Shown here piece after piece: positions 7,924 to 15,730 of a stretch of 23,779 bases of DNA; position 1 is the first letter of the stretch; each line of letters starts with the position of its first letter. Both the position numbers and the translations under genes were made by a program. The stretch is taken from assembly GCA_029851945.1 (NCBI GenBank), contig JARKUZ010000060.1, positions 1-23,779 of the forward strand, given 5' to 3'. The notes below the pieces were generated by a model. The model made no database searches and was not told the DNA's origin. It saw only the letters and a list, made by a program, of their open reading frames with translations. This DNA comes from Terrisporobacter sp. GTDB taxonomy: Bacteria; Bacillota_A; Clostridia; Peptostreptococcales; Peptostreptococcaceae.

Positions 7924-7995
7924 TGCGTAATTCAGAAATCTATAATTTATTTTAGTATAAAAAGTATATAAATCAAATTACAAGGTGGTAATATT

Positions 7996-8232
7996 ATGCT
8001 AACTAAAATTATTAATAAATATAAAGAAATTAAAAAACTTAAAGAAACTAGAACAGAAGTCGTTTGTAAATGTTTTGGATTAACTAATTACGATCTTAGA
8101 GATGCTGTCAATAATGGTTGTGAAGGAATAAAAGAAGTAAGAACAACTACTAAGGCTGGTACTGGTTGTGGTAGATGCAATGCAAGTGTTAAAAGACATG
8201 TTTACAAAGCTATAAAAAATAAAAATAAATAA
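7996..8232 (+). CDS. Stand-alone BFD-like [2Fe-2S] domain protein
   Basis: This 78-residue protein has a basic, helical N-terminal extension (1-21) and one bacterioferritin-associated-ferredoxin-like domain. The four expected ligands are present as C24-x-C26 (VCKCFGLT) and C58-x2-C61 (GTGCGRCN), and C42 is an extra cysteine. The same domain occurs in Bfd and inside nitrite reductases and NifU-like proteins, where it binds a [2Fe-2S] cluster for electron transfer or iron release. No ferritin or reductase gene is adjacent. AAGGTGG lies 8 nt before the ATG, and a strong terminator follows at once. It may be co-transcribed with the acetyltransferase 72 bp upstream. Confidence 0.82.
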   Translation: MLTKIINKYKEIKKLKETRTEVVCKCFGLTNYDLRDAVNNGCEGIKEVRTTTKAGTGCGRCNASVKRHVYKAIKNKNK

Positions 8233-8263
8233 AAAACTGACATATTTTCATGTCAGTTTTTTT
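8231..8263 (+). terminator. Rho-independent terminator of the BFD-like gene
   Basis: A 13-bp perfect stem (arms AAAAAACTGACAT and ATGTCAGTTTTTT) with a 6-nt loop and a run of T, beginning at the stop codon. Confidence 0.92.
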
Positions 8264-8273
8264 ATTGCATAGA

Positions 8274-8301
8274 AATAAGCCTCTAATTCAAGAGGCTTAT
8301 T
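8274..8301 (-). terminator. Terminator hairpin of the pepP operon
   Basis: An 11-bp perfect stem (AATAAGCCTCT at 8274-8284, AGAGGCTTATT at 8291-8301) with a 6-nt loop, 10 bp past the aminopeptidase stop. The minus-strand T-tract is weak (TTATTTCT), but it faces the strong plus-strand terminator of the convergent gene. Confidence 0.75.
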
Positions 8302-8310
8302 CCTTAAAAA

Positions 8311-10089
8311 CTATATAGCTCTAGTATATTCTTTTAACCAAGCTACTTCCTCTTCTGTTAAGAATGGACTTAAAGTATCAAATACATGTTTGTGATATGT
8401 ATTTAAATATTCTTTTTCATCATCTTTCATAAGAGTTGCATCTATAGCATCTAAATCTATTGGAGCTATTGTAAGAGGTTCAAATTCCATGAATTGTCCA
8501 AATTCATTTTTTACACCTTTTTTACAAAGCATTTCATTTTCAATTCTTATACCATGAGAACCTGCTTTATAGAATCCTGGCTCATTAGTAGTTATCATAC
8601 CCTCTTCTAATGTTGCTGAATTTCTATTATCACATCTTACACCATTTGGTCCTTCATGAACATTTAACACATGTCCTACACCATGTCCTGTACCATGGTT
8701 ATAGTTAAGTCCTTGCTCCCATAGTATTCCTCTTGCTAAAATATCTAAATAGTATCCATTGACCCCATATAAGAATTTAGCTTGAGATAATCTTACCATC
8801 GCTCTGCAAACAGATGTGAAGTGAGATTTTTCTTCTTCAGTAATATTTCCAAGGGCGAAAGTTCTTGTTATATCAGTAGTACCATTGAAATATTGTCCAC
8901 CAGAGTCTAATAAGAATAATCCTTCTGGTTGTAAAGTTTTGTTACTTTCTTCTGTAGCACTGTAGTGAACTATAGCACCATTCTCTTTATATCCAGCTAT
9001 ACTTGCAAAACTTGGTTCTATAAAGTTTCCTTGTTCTTTTCTAAGCTCAGTTAATTTCTCAGCTGCACTTATTTCAGTTATTTCTATTTTACCTATATTA
9101 TTTTTTAACCAATACATGAATTTTGCAACAGCAACACCATCTCTAATATGAGCATTTCTAGTATTTTCTATTTCAACTTCATTTTTTTGTGCTTTAAATA
9201 TAGTAGTAGGATTTATAGCACTTACTACTTTAACACCTTCTGGTATATTTTTTAATATAGTATAACTAATTTTATTATTATCAACTAAAACAACTTCTTC
9301 TTTTTCTATTGTTTTAACGAACTCATCTATTTCAAAGTATCCTTTTACTTCAACTACTTCTCCATCAAAACTGTTTAATATATCTTCATTTAATTTATTT
9401 TCATCAACAAATAAAATAGCCTTTTCTAAAGTAACTACTGCATAAGAAAGTACAACTGGATTGTAAGCTACATCTCCACCTCTTATATTGAATAACCAAG
9501 CTATATCATCTAAGCTTGTTAATATATGAGTAGTTGCACCAATAGCTTTCATAGCTTCCCTAACTCTAGCTATTTTACTTTTGAAGTCTTCTCCGCTATA
9601 TTTAACATCTAATAAAAATGCTTTTGCATCAGATAAAGCTGGTCTATTTTCCCAAACTTCATCTAATAAATCACCTTCATAAGATATAGTTACATCTTTT
9701 TTAGTTAAGTTTTCTTCTAAGTCTTTACCCATTAAAGCACTTATAGCTCTTCCATCAAATCCTATTTTAGATCCTGCTGGAACTTCTTTTTCTATGTATT
9801 CAAATGTAGTTGGAACTCCTTCTTGGCCCATTTTATAAAGTTCAACACAAGTTCCTGCTAATTCTTTATCAGCTTGTAAGAAATATCTACCATCTGTCCA
9901 AAGTATGGCTTTCTCTTCTGTTATAACAACAGTACCAGCTGATCCTGTAAATCCAGATATAAATTGTCTTCCTTTGAAGAACTCTCCAACATACTCACTT
10001 TGATGATAATCTGCTGATGGAATTATATAGGCAAAAATACCTCTTTCTTTCATAACTTTTCTTAATTTTGAAATTCTATCGTTAATCAT
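8311..10089 (-). CDS. pepP: Xaa-Pro aminopeptidase (aminopeptidase P, M24B)
   Basis: This 592-residue cytosolic metallopeptidase removes N-terminal residues preceding proline. Two creatinase-like N-terminal domains (1-300) precede the pita-bread catalytic domain. All five metal ligands are visible: D395 (LLDSGG), D406 (GTTDITRTF), H469 (GTGHGVGH), E503 (TTNEPGFY) and E517 (IRIENEML). H473 and H478 lie nearby in the usual places. The length of about 590-600 residues matches the long, eukaryote-like aminopeptidase P form common in Clostridia, not the 440-residue E. coli form. GAGGTGG precedes the ATG. It follows the Nudix gene by 12 bp, so the two are probably one transcript. Confidence 0.95.
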   Translation of the reverse strand: MINDRISKLRKVMKERGIFAYIIPSADYHQSEYVGEFFKGRQFISGFTGSAGTVVITEEKAILWTDGRYFLQADKELAGTCVELYKMGQEGVPTTFEYIEKEVPAGSKIGFDGRAISALMGKDLEENLTKKDVTISYEGDLLDEVWENRPALSDAKAFLLDVKYSGEDFKSKIARVREAMKAIGATTHILTSLDDIAWLFNIRGGDVAYNPVVLSYAVVTLEKAILFVDENKLNEDILNSFDGEVVEVKGYFEIDEFVKTIEKEEVVLVDNNKISYTILKNIPEGVKVVSAINPTTIFKAQKNEVEIENTRNAHIRDGVAVAKFMYWLKNNIGKIEITEISAAEKLTELRKEQGNFIEPSFASIAGYKENGAIVHYSATEESNKTLQPEGLFLLDSGGQYFNGTTDITRTFALGNITEEEKSHFTSVCRAMVRLSQAKFLYGVNGYYLDILARGILWEQGLNYNHGTGHGVGHVLNVHEGPNGVRCDNRNSATLEEGMITTNEPGFYKAGSHGIRIENEMLCKKGVKNEFGQFMEFEPLTIAPIDLDAIDATLMKDDEKEYLNTYHKHVFDTLSPFLTEEEVAWLKEYTRAI

Positions 10090-10101
10090 ATTAAACCACC
10101 T

Positions 10102-10665
10102 CTAAAATTTAAAATCTCTAAGTTTATTATTTAACTTAGCATATACTTTTTTCATATAGGGTTCATTACTAATACTAACTGCTTCATCTAATTCAAACCA
10201 ATTAACACCACTATTTTCATCCTCTTTAATATGTGTTATATCGTTTTCATCAGCACAAAGTAAATAAGTAACATTTAAATGTATATGAGATGATACATAT
10301 TTGCCTTTTTTTATATGACCATCTACACCCATAACTTCCAGAGAAAAAATTTCACTAGATAAAGGTTCAATATTCTTAAGGCCAGTTTCTTCTTTAGCTT
10401 CTTTTAAAGAAACGTAAAGTAAGTCCTCATCTCCATCTGCATGTCCTCCAGCCCAAGACCATGAGTCATAAATATTATGATAAACCATAAGCACCTTACT
10501 TCTTTCCTTATTTACTATCCAACAGGAAGATGTAAAATGTCCTATCTCATTGTTTCTAGTAAGTACATCATGAAATAAATCCATATATTTTAACATTGTT
10601 TCTTTATCTTTGTCTTCTTCACAGTTATATGGTAAATAATTTTCTATTTTCTTTCTTAGATCCAC
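10102..10665 (-). CDS. Nudix hydrolase
   Basis: This 187-residue protein contains a Nudix box, G74-x5-E80-x7-KEAKEE-TGL. It departs from consensus only by Lys for the usual Arg at residue 88; the metal-binding glutamates (E89, E92, E93) are kept. Nudix enzymes hydrolyse nucleoside diphosphates linked to another group. WSWAGGHADGDEDLL and the 50-residue N-terminal helix suggest a housecleaning or ADP-sugar-like member, but the substrate is undetermined. The start is GTG with GGGGAGG 5 nt upstream. It is the first gene of a likely two-gene transcript with pepP. Confidence 0.9.
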   Translation of the reverse strand: MDLRKKIENYLPYNCEEDKDKETMLKYMDLFHDVLTRNNEIGHFTSSCWIVNKERSKVLMVYHNIYDSWSWAGGHADGDEDLLYVSLKEAKEETGLKNIEPLSSEIFSLEVMGVDGHIKKGKYVSSHIHLNVTYLLCADENDITHIKEDENSGVNWFELDEAVSISNEPYMKKVYAKLNNKLRDFKF

Positions 10666-10699
10666 TTTTACCTCCCCTTAAATAATGCCCCTACCACAA

Positions 10700-10728
10700 A
10701 TTCTATAATACTCTATAGCTTTTATCAA
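10700..10728 (-). promoter_or_regulatory. Sigma-A promoter of the Nudix-pepP operon
   Basis: TTGATA (10723-10728), a 17-bp spacer and TAGAAT (10700-10705) on the minus strand. The start site would lie near 10693, 28 nt before the GTG. Confidence 0.6.
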
Positions 10729-10770
10729 TAGGACATATACTTAATTTTCCAAATATAATATTTATTATAT

Positions 10771-10808
10771 AAAAAAAATTATATCACAATTACTTTAGGC
10801 TTAATGTG
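10771..10808 (-). terminator. Weak terminator after the TauBC-like operon
   Basis: On the minus strand CACATTA (from 10808) pairs with TAATTGTG with one bulge, followed by ATATAA and eight T residues. The stem is short, but its position just past the ATPase stop fits. Confidence 0.4.
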
Positions 10809-10813
10809 CTTTA

Positions 10814-11500
10814 TTATATTAAGTTATAAATTTCTTCTTTATTTATGTTGTTTACGTCTTCAAATATTTTTTTCACTTTCACTGGGGTATTTCCCAAGAT
10901 ATAAATTTTATTAGATAAAATCAAGGCTTCATCAATATCATGGGTAACAAATAAAACTGTTCTTTTTTCTTTTTTTAAAATTTCTTTAAAGTTATTCATT
11001 ATAATCTCTTTATTTATTACATCTATAGACTTAAAAGGTTCATCCATTATTATTATCTTTGATGGATAAATAAAAGCTCTAGCAATATTTACTCTTTGTC
11101 TAATCCCTCCACTTAACATTTGAGGATAATAGTTTTTATACTCTTTTATCCCAACTAATTCTAAGTATTTATCACATAATTTTTCTGCCTCTTTTTTATC
11201 ATAAAATTTATTTACAACTAACATTATATTTTCTTTTACAGTCATCCACTCTATTAATCTGTCTTCTTGAAAAATATAACTTATACTATCTTCTATATTT
11301 TTAAAATCATCATCATTATCTATAATTCCACTAATTATATTTAATAAAGTACTTTTTCCACACCCTGATTTACCTATGACACAATTTACTTCATACCTAT
11401 AAAAATCTATATCAAAATTTTTAAAAATTACTTTATCTTTATATTTTTTATTAATGTTTCTAATTTTTATTTTTTCTTTGTCATTCCTTATCTTTTCCAT
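10814..11500 (-). CDS. ABC importer ATP-binding protein, TauB/SsuB type
   Basis: This ATPase of 228 residues has Walker A GKSGCGKST (43-51), Q-loop ISYIFQEDRLIEWMTVKEN, signature LSGGIRQRVNIARAF, Walker B IIIMDEPF and switch histidine FVTHDIDEA. QEDRLxxWxTVxxN is typical of the nitrate/sulfonate/taurine and thiamine-precursor importer ATPases. An upstream in-frame ATG at 11575 would add 25 residues lying wholly inside the permease gene. The ATG at 11500 has AAGGAG 9 nt upstream and gives a normal N-terminus, overlapping the permease by 13 nt (translational coupling), so I use it. The substrate is unknown, and no binding protein is encoded next to it. Confidence 0.9.
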   Translation of the reverse strand: MEKIRNDKEKIKIRNINKKYKDKVIFKNFDIDFYRYEVNCVIGKSGCGKSTLLNIISGIIDNDDDFKNIEDSISYIFQEDRLIEWMTVKENIMLVVNKFYDKKEAEKLCDKYLELVGIKEYKNYYPQMLSGGIRQRVNIARAFIYPSKIIIMDEPFKSIDVINKEIIMNNFKEILKKEKRTVLFVTHDIDEALILSNKIYILGNTPVKVKKIFEDVNNINKEEIYNLI

Positions 11501-12270
11501 ATGAAAGTACTCCTTAAAAGTAATTTTTCCATTAAATTTAGAATTGAAGAAATTATAATAATTATTATTATCCATGCAAAAATTCCAGTTGTATTAAAAT
11601 TAACTTTTTCTGATTGTATCATAGCACCTATTCCGTATAATGGTTGACTATAAACTTCTCCTGCTATTACAATTTTAAATCCTAATGAAATTGTTGAGGA
11701 TAGTATTGGAATTAAACTAAATTTAATTGATGGTAAATATATTTTTAGAATTTTATTTTTGAGTCCTATTTTATATAAATCTGCCATTTCCAGGATATTT
11801 TTATCTATATTCTTTATTGAGCCTAAAATACAATCATACAAAACAGGAAATACCATAATAAAAACTACTATATAAGGAGCACTCTCTTTATTAAACCAAA
11901 TTAGAGAAAGTACTATTAATACCATGTTTGGGATTGAACGAGTTAAAGATATTATTGGTTTCAAAAAATTTTTAACAATATTACATGCATAAGAAAATAC
12001 ACCAGAAATTAATGCTAGAATCAATGCCACAAAAAAACTTATAATGCATCTTGATATAGTTGTAATCACATCTATAATAAATCTATCAGTTAATATTATT
12101 TCTTTCATATTTTGCAACACTTGTCCTAAAGTTGGTAAGTATATATCATTATTAATTTTTAGAGCTATTATCTCCCATAAAAATAATAAAATAACACATG
12201 ATAGTGTTATCTGTATTTTATCTTTATCTTGAAAAAATTTAAGTTTTTTATCATTTGTAAATTGGCTCAT
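11488..12270 (-). CDS. ABC importer permease, TauC/SsuC type
   Basis: This 260-residue inner-membrane permease has about six membrane segments. The EAA loop reads EMADLYKIGLKNKILKIYLP (conserved G and LP), and LGFKIVIAGEVYSQPLYGIGAMI matches the SsuC/TauC/ThiX group. The N-terminal 20 residues are polar and cytoplasmic. GGGGAAAAG precedes the ATG by 6 nt. It forms the membrane channel for the ATPase whose start overlaps its end. A periplasmic-type binding protein normally belongs to such operons but is missing here. Confidence 0.88.
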   Translation of the reverse strand: MSQFTNDKKLKFFQDKDKIQITLSCVILLFLWEIIALKINNDIYLPTLGQVLQNMKEIILTDRFIIDVITTISRCIISFFVALILALISGVFSYACNIVKNFLKPIISLTRSIPNMVLIVLSLIWFNKESAPYIVVFIMVFPVLYDCILGSIKNIDKNILEMADLYKIGLKNKILKIYLPSIKFSLIPILSSTISLGFKIVIAGEVYSQPLYGIGAMIQSEKVNFNTTGIFAWIIIIIIISSILNLMEKLLLRSTFIWKR

Positions 12271-12340
12271 TTTAAACTTTTCCCCCTAAAGCCTTCGTTG
12301 TTAATTTTCCATATATAACCAAATATAAGGCCTTATTTTC

Positions 12341-12369
12341 ATAGTACTACAATTATTAGTATTATTCAA
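12341..12369 (-). promoter_or_regulatory. Sigma-A promoter of the TauBC-like operon
   Basis: TTGAAT (12364-12369), a 17-bp spacer and TACTAT (12341-12346) on the minus strand, giving a leader of about 64 nt. An inverted repeat (GCCTTATT at 12330-12337, AATAAGGC at 12368-12375) brackets the promoter and could be an operator, or a terminator remnant of the operon upstream. Confidence 0.5.
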
Positions 12370-12453
12370 TAAGGCTAGCTTTACTTAAATATTCAATTAT
12401 TAGTTATAATTTATTTCAATATTTAATATTGATTTTTTCTTATTAATTATATT

Positions 12454-13110
12454 TTAGTCGATTGTTTTACTACTTTCACAAAGTGAATTAAGCTTATCTT
12501 TTAAACCTTCTGGTATATTGTCATCTAACCATCTAGATTGATATGCTCCATCTGAACATTGAACCATATCCATTGTTACTGAAATGCCTATTCCTTTACC
12601 TTGATACTGATTAATATCTCCTATATTTGGTGATTCATCTAAAAACTTAATTCCCTTTACTAATTTTAATATCTCCGTACTTTGATCAACTTGATTTATA
12701 TAATAATAGTAATCTCCATTTTTATACCAATCGATCTCGGATAAATCTGTTCCTACTTTTCCTTCAAATATTATTTCAAGATTATCTGTTGATAGACTAC
12801 TTTTTGCATCACCATTCATCCAGTAAGGCTCTAGCTTTACCCTAAGTAAACTTTTAGCTGTAGATTTTGGATTAATATTAATTGTTGCACTTACCTCATC
12901 TCCAGGTACCATAGATGTTTCACCTGCTACTATATTTTCAGTTATACTACCTTCTATACTTCCATCAACTGTTAAAGTATTAGCCACTTGATTTCCAACA
13001 TAATTATTTTTAAAGAAGTATCCAAGTGTAAAGGCTCCTATTGGTAATAATATCAATGCCAATACAATAGAAAATTTTCTAAAATATTTCTTATTCCCCT
13101 TATTTTTCAT
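12454..13110 (-). CDS. Secreted TasA/camelysin-like protein
   Basis: This 218-residue protein starts with a basic stretch and a hydrophobic segment (about residues 13-32, FSIVLALILLPIGAFTLGYF) that serves as a signal or anchor. A beta-rich domain follows with two features of the SipW-dependent TasA/camelysin family: a strand with SLLRVKLEPYWMNGD, and W-Y-x-N-G-D-YYYY followed by a turn and VKGIKF. The true start is the ATG at 13108-13110, 8 nt after GGGGG; an ATG five codons earlier precedes the ribosome site. It is the last gene of a three-gene set and shares its fold signature with the gene before it. TasA proteins form surface fibres or act as surface proteases; which applies here is unknown. 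The assignment is by motif only. Confidence 0.65.
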   Translation of the reverse strand: MKNKGNKKYFRKFSIVLALILLPIGAFTLGYFFKNNYVGNQVANTLTVDGSIEGSITENIVAGETSMVPGDEVSATININPKSTAKSLLRVKLEPYWMNGDAKSSLSTDNLEIIFEGKVGTDLSEIDWYKNGDYYYYINQVDQSTEILKLVKGIKFLDESPNIGDINQYQGKGIGISVTMDMVQCSDGAYQSRWLDDNIPEGLKDKLNSLCESSKTID

Positions 13111-13132
13111 AAAAAATTCCCCCACATTTTTT

Positions 13133-13771
13133 TTAATTTACCATTATACTAACTTCATCATTGTTTTCATATACATTACTTTCTTCACTTAAAACTTCAT
13201 CCGAAACATTTCCAAAATATTTTTCCAATACATCATCTTTTAATTCCCATTCATATCTATAAGCCAAGTTATTAACTTGAACAGCTTCAACTACAATGTC
13301 TACTTTGATTTTCATATTCTTTAATAAATCTTTTTCCTCATCACTAAAATTTAAATCTATGTTATCCACTAAAGGTATTTCCGTTCTATTACCTACCTTT
13401 AAAGGTTTTGTATAATATAAATAATCATCTTCCCCCATATACCATAACCTATCTTTATTACTCTCAGTATTATGATTATAATTAATTTTTATAGCATCAT
13501 TACTCACAATAGTGCTTCTAGTATCATCTTCATTTATAAAATAAACAAATACAAATCCTCTTAAAAAAACATCACAGCTTCCTTCATTTATGAAATTAAT
13601 ATCTAGATTATTCATATCTTCATTCTTCTCAATCAGTATATTAATTTCTGATGCCTTATTTTTATATGATGATGTCTTAATAGAATAAAAGAATTCATTA
13701 CCATAAATAATGCTTGTCCCTAGTATTAAAATCATTATAATAAATAAACATAAGTATGTTCTTTTTCTCAT
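13133..13771 (-). CDS. Exported protein with TasA/camelysin-like features
   Basis: This 212-residue protein has an N-terminal hydrophobic segment (about residues 5-24, LCLFIIMILILGTSIIYG) acting as signal peptide or anchor. Its body resembles the following gene: INEGSCDVFLRGFVFVYF corresponds to the LLRVKLEPYW strand, and LWYMGEDDYLYYTKPLKVG corresponds to the W..G.D.YYYY hairpin. The tail (after about 180) is acidic and probably disordered. The start is the ATG at 13771, 6 nt after AGGTG; an in-frame GTG at 13780 is part of that ribosome site. The stop codon of the upstream gene lies within the same ribosome site, so the genes are translationally coupled. I cannot name a family with certainty. 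Confidence 0.6.
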   Translation of the reverse strand: MRKRTYLCLFIIMILILGTSIIYGNEFFYSIKTSSYKNKASEINILIEKNEDMNNLDINFINEGSCDVFLRGFVFVYFINEDDTRSTIVSNDAIKINYNHNTESNKDRLWYMGEDDYLYYTKPLKVGNRTEIPLVDNIDLNFSDEEKDLLKNMKIKVDIVVEAVQVNNLAYRYEWELKDDVLEKYFGNVSDEVLSEESNVYENNDEVSIMVN

Positions 13772-13776
13772 GGTTA

Positions 13777-15612
13777 TCACCTATTTAAAATTATTGAATC
13801 TGATTTTCTTTGAGTAAAATATTTATGTACTTTATGACTTGGCTTGAATGTGATAGTTTTTTTATTTTCATTTGTACCAGTATTTAAAATTACTGATCTT
13901 TCGTCTATAGGCTTATATGAAGATGAGTTTAACAAAGAAACTTTATATGTTTTACCGTAATCTAAATTAAAAACAATATAAGGCTTCTTGCTTGTGACTT
14001 TTATATTAGCCGAATTATTATTACTACTTAATCTTACATAGTATTCTTCTTGATTGTTACTATCTATTAATATAGTTAATCTTCCTTTTAATGGATTAAC
14101 TTCTATGATATTTTTATTTTCATATTTATAAAAAAAGTAATTATCTATATAGTTAAACTCAAGCGAATACTTGTAATTAATTTTTTCTGAAATACCCTCG
14201 TATTCACTTACAATATGATTAATTTTATCTCCACTTATAAGTATCCTATCATTTTTCTTTAATGAGGATAAGCTCCTTATATTAATTGGAGTTTTATCAT
14301 CGTTCTTATATAGTTTAACATCATCTTTTATACTTTTACCTTTATAAGTAACATCATTCTTATTTACTTTTAAAGTTTCCGTTACTTTTGTCCCTTCTAA
14401 AAAATCTAGATTCAAAGATAAATTAGTAAAATCATAAGAATCACTTTTATTTATAATTTCTACATCATAATATACTGGTTCATTATAAGAAAATTTGTAT
14501 TTGAAATCCTTATATACTTTTTCATTATTATCATCAAAAATATATGGTTTAATATTGACTTCAACTTGTGGATTTTCAATCAAAAGTAAATCTATTTTAC
14601 CTATTCCTCCATAATCATTTGTCTCAACAATACCATTTTTACTAAGTTGTCCCACTAAAGCTTGTACTTCATATTCATTTTGACTATTCTTATATTTTAT
14701 AATTTCTTCTGATATATCTCCATACATTTTATAGTAATTATCTTTTGCATAAATATTCTTATTCAAAATATTTAAGTCTATATGCTTAGAGTCTATATAA
14801 GAAGTTATATGTTCATGACTTTCTTTATCACAATACTTTGCATTTTCTGATTTATTAGCTTGTATATAACCTATGGATTGTTTATTTATATTAATTTTGT
14901 AATATGAAGAATTGTGAGCATAGTTTAATCGTGTAATATTTCCATTTATAAATATATTAATTACATCACTAAATGGTATTATTGTTTCAAATCCTTTTTC
15001 ATTATTAGTTGAAATGCCTAATATAGGTTGTACTTTTTTACTATTGATTAAATCCATTTGTTCATCAGTTAATTTAAATCTGCCTTCTAGCATTCTCCAT
15101 TCTACAGCTAACTTATTTTTATTATCATTATTCATATGATAATTATAGCTTGGCCATGTTAAAAACTTACTTCCATTACCTTCATCTTTCCAACTAACTT
15201 TATTATTACTTCCAATCCAACTATAAAGATTTGAAAAAGTATAATTAAGCTCAGTGTAGCCATTTAAAAGTATAGTTCTTAAAATTTTATTTCCAGATAT
15301 AATATTTTCTCCATTGTATAATTTATTATTTAATTCAGATACGGTTATTAAATTATTAAGTCTATCATATAGTTCATTAATATTTTCAACATTATTATCA
15401 TCTATATTCTGATTAAACACGTTCTTAACATTATAACTGTCATTATTAAGTTTTTTATCTTCTTCTACCTCTTCAACTTCTCTAGTCTTTGTCCAATTTT
15501 CGGTTTCAATAATTTCTACACCATTTGGAAGTGCATCTATTTCTTCAATATAATATAAGGCAATAACAAATATACAAATAACTACAAAAGTTATCTTTCG
15601 TAAATTCTTTAT
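13777..15612 (-). CDS. Large membrane-anchored extracytoplasmic protein, apparent AUA start
   Basis: This is an unrecognised 611-residue protein. Reading from ATA at 15610-15612 gives MKNLRKITFVVICIFVIALY, a textbook signal/anchor helix, and the codon stands 7 nt after a perfect AGGAGG. The next conventional start in frame, GTG at 15420, lacks a ribosome site and would remove the anchor and an acidic linker (EVEEVEED). After residue 65 the protein is polar, Asn/Lys/Tyr-rich and beta-predicted. Residues around 330-400 (EPVYYDVEIINKSDSYDFTN) resemble a DUF11-type repeat, and the C-terminal 110 residues (GRLTILIDSN, YGKTYKVSLL) a small Ig- or prealbumin-like domain. No sortase motif is visible. 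It is the first gene of the secreted cluster and may be its scaffold. Confidence 0.7.
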   Translation of the reverse strand: MKNLRKITFVVICIFVIALYYIEEIDALPNGVEIIETENWTKTREVEEVEEDKKLNNDSYNVKNVFNQNIDDNNVENINELYDRLNNLITVSELNNKLYNGENIISGNKILRTILLNGYTELNYTFSNLYSWIGSNNKVSWKDEGNGSKFLTWPSYNYHMNNDNKNKLAVEWRMLEGRFKLTDEQMDLINSKKVQPILGISTNNEKGFETIIPFSDVINIFINGNITRLNYAHNSSYYKININKQSIGYIQANKSENAKYCDKESHEHITSYIDSKHIDLNILNKNIYAKDNYYKMYGDISEEIIKYKNSQNEYEVQALVGQLSKNGIVETNDYGGIGKIDLLLIENPQVEVNIKPYIFDDNNEKVYKDFKYKFSYNEPVYYDVEIINKSDSYDFTNLSLNLDFLEGTKVTETLKVNKNDVTYKGKSIKDDVKLYKNDDKTPINIRSLSSLKKNDRILISGDKINHIVSEYEGISEKINYKYSLEFNYIDNYFFYKYENKNIIEVNPLKGRLTILIDSNNQEEYYVRLSSNNNSANIKVTSKKPYIVFNLDYGKTYKVSLLNSSSYKPIDERSVILNTGTNENKKTITFKPSHKVHKYFTQRKSDSIILNR

Positions 15613-15638
15613 TTAACCACCTCCTAAAAATAAATAGG

Positions 15639-15704
15639 TGTGCATGGTACCAACATGATGTACAAAGGCCTTCTTTTATACGCTTTTATCTGGAACCACG
15701 CACA
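15639..15704 (-). promoter_or_regulatory. Structured 5' leader of the secreted cluster
   Basis: On the minus strand GTGCGTGGTTCC (from 15703) pairs with GGTACCATGCAC (to 15640). The pairing includes one G-U wobble and a U-U mismatch; on the plus strand the wobble would be an A-C mismatch, so the RNA is the minus one. An inner stem GTATAAA/TTTGTAC (one wobble) closes an 8-nt loop, separated from the outer stem by an asymmetric internal loop. It ends 14 nt before the AGGAGG of the AUA-start gene. I compared it with the riboswitch classes I know and none fits. Confidence 0.5.
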
Positions 15705-15730
15705 TATTAATTTATATTATAAATAATATA

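Noticed and set aside
11501..11575. A 25-residue N-terminal extension of the TauB-like ATPase from the ATG at 11575
   Set aside because: It lies inside the permease gene, is not part of the ATPase fold, and the ATG at 11500 has a clear ribosome site.
12330..12375. A terminator hairpin GCCTTATT/AATAAGGC after the secreted cluster
   Set aside because: It has no T-tract and it overlaps a good promoter; I mention it only as a possible operator.
15639..15704. A T-box leader, because of GGTACC in the stem
   Set aside because: No GGTGGTACCGCG T-box core or specifier stem is present, and the downstream genes are not amino-acid related.
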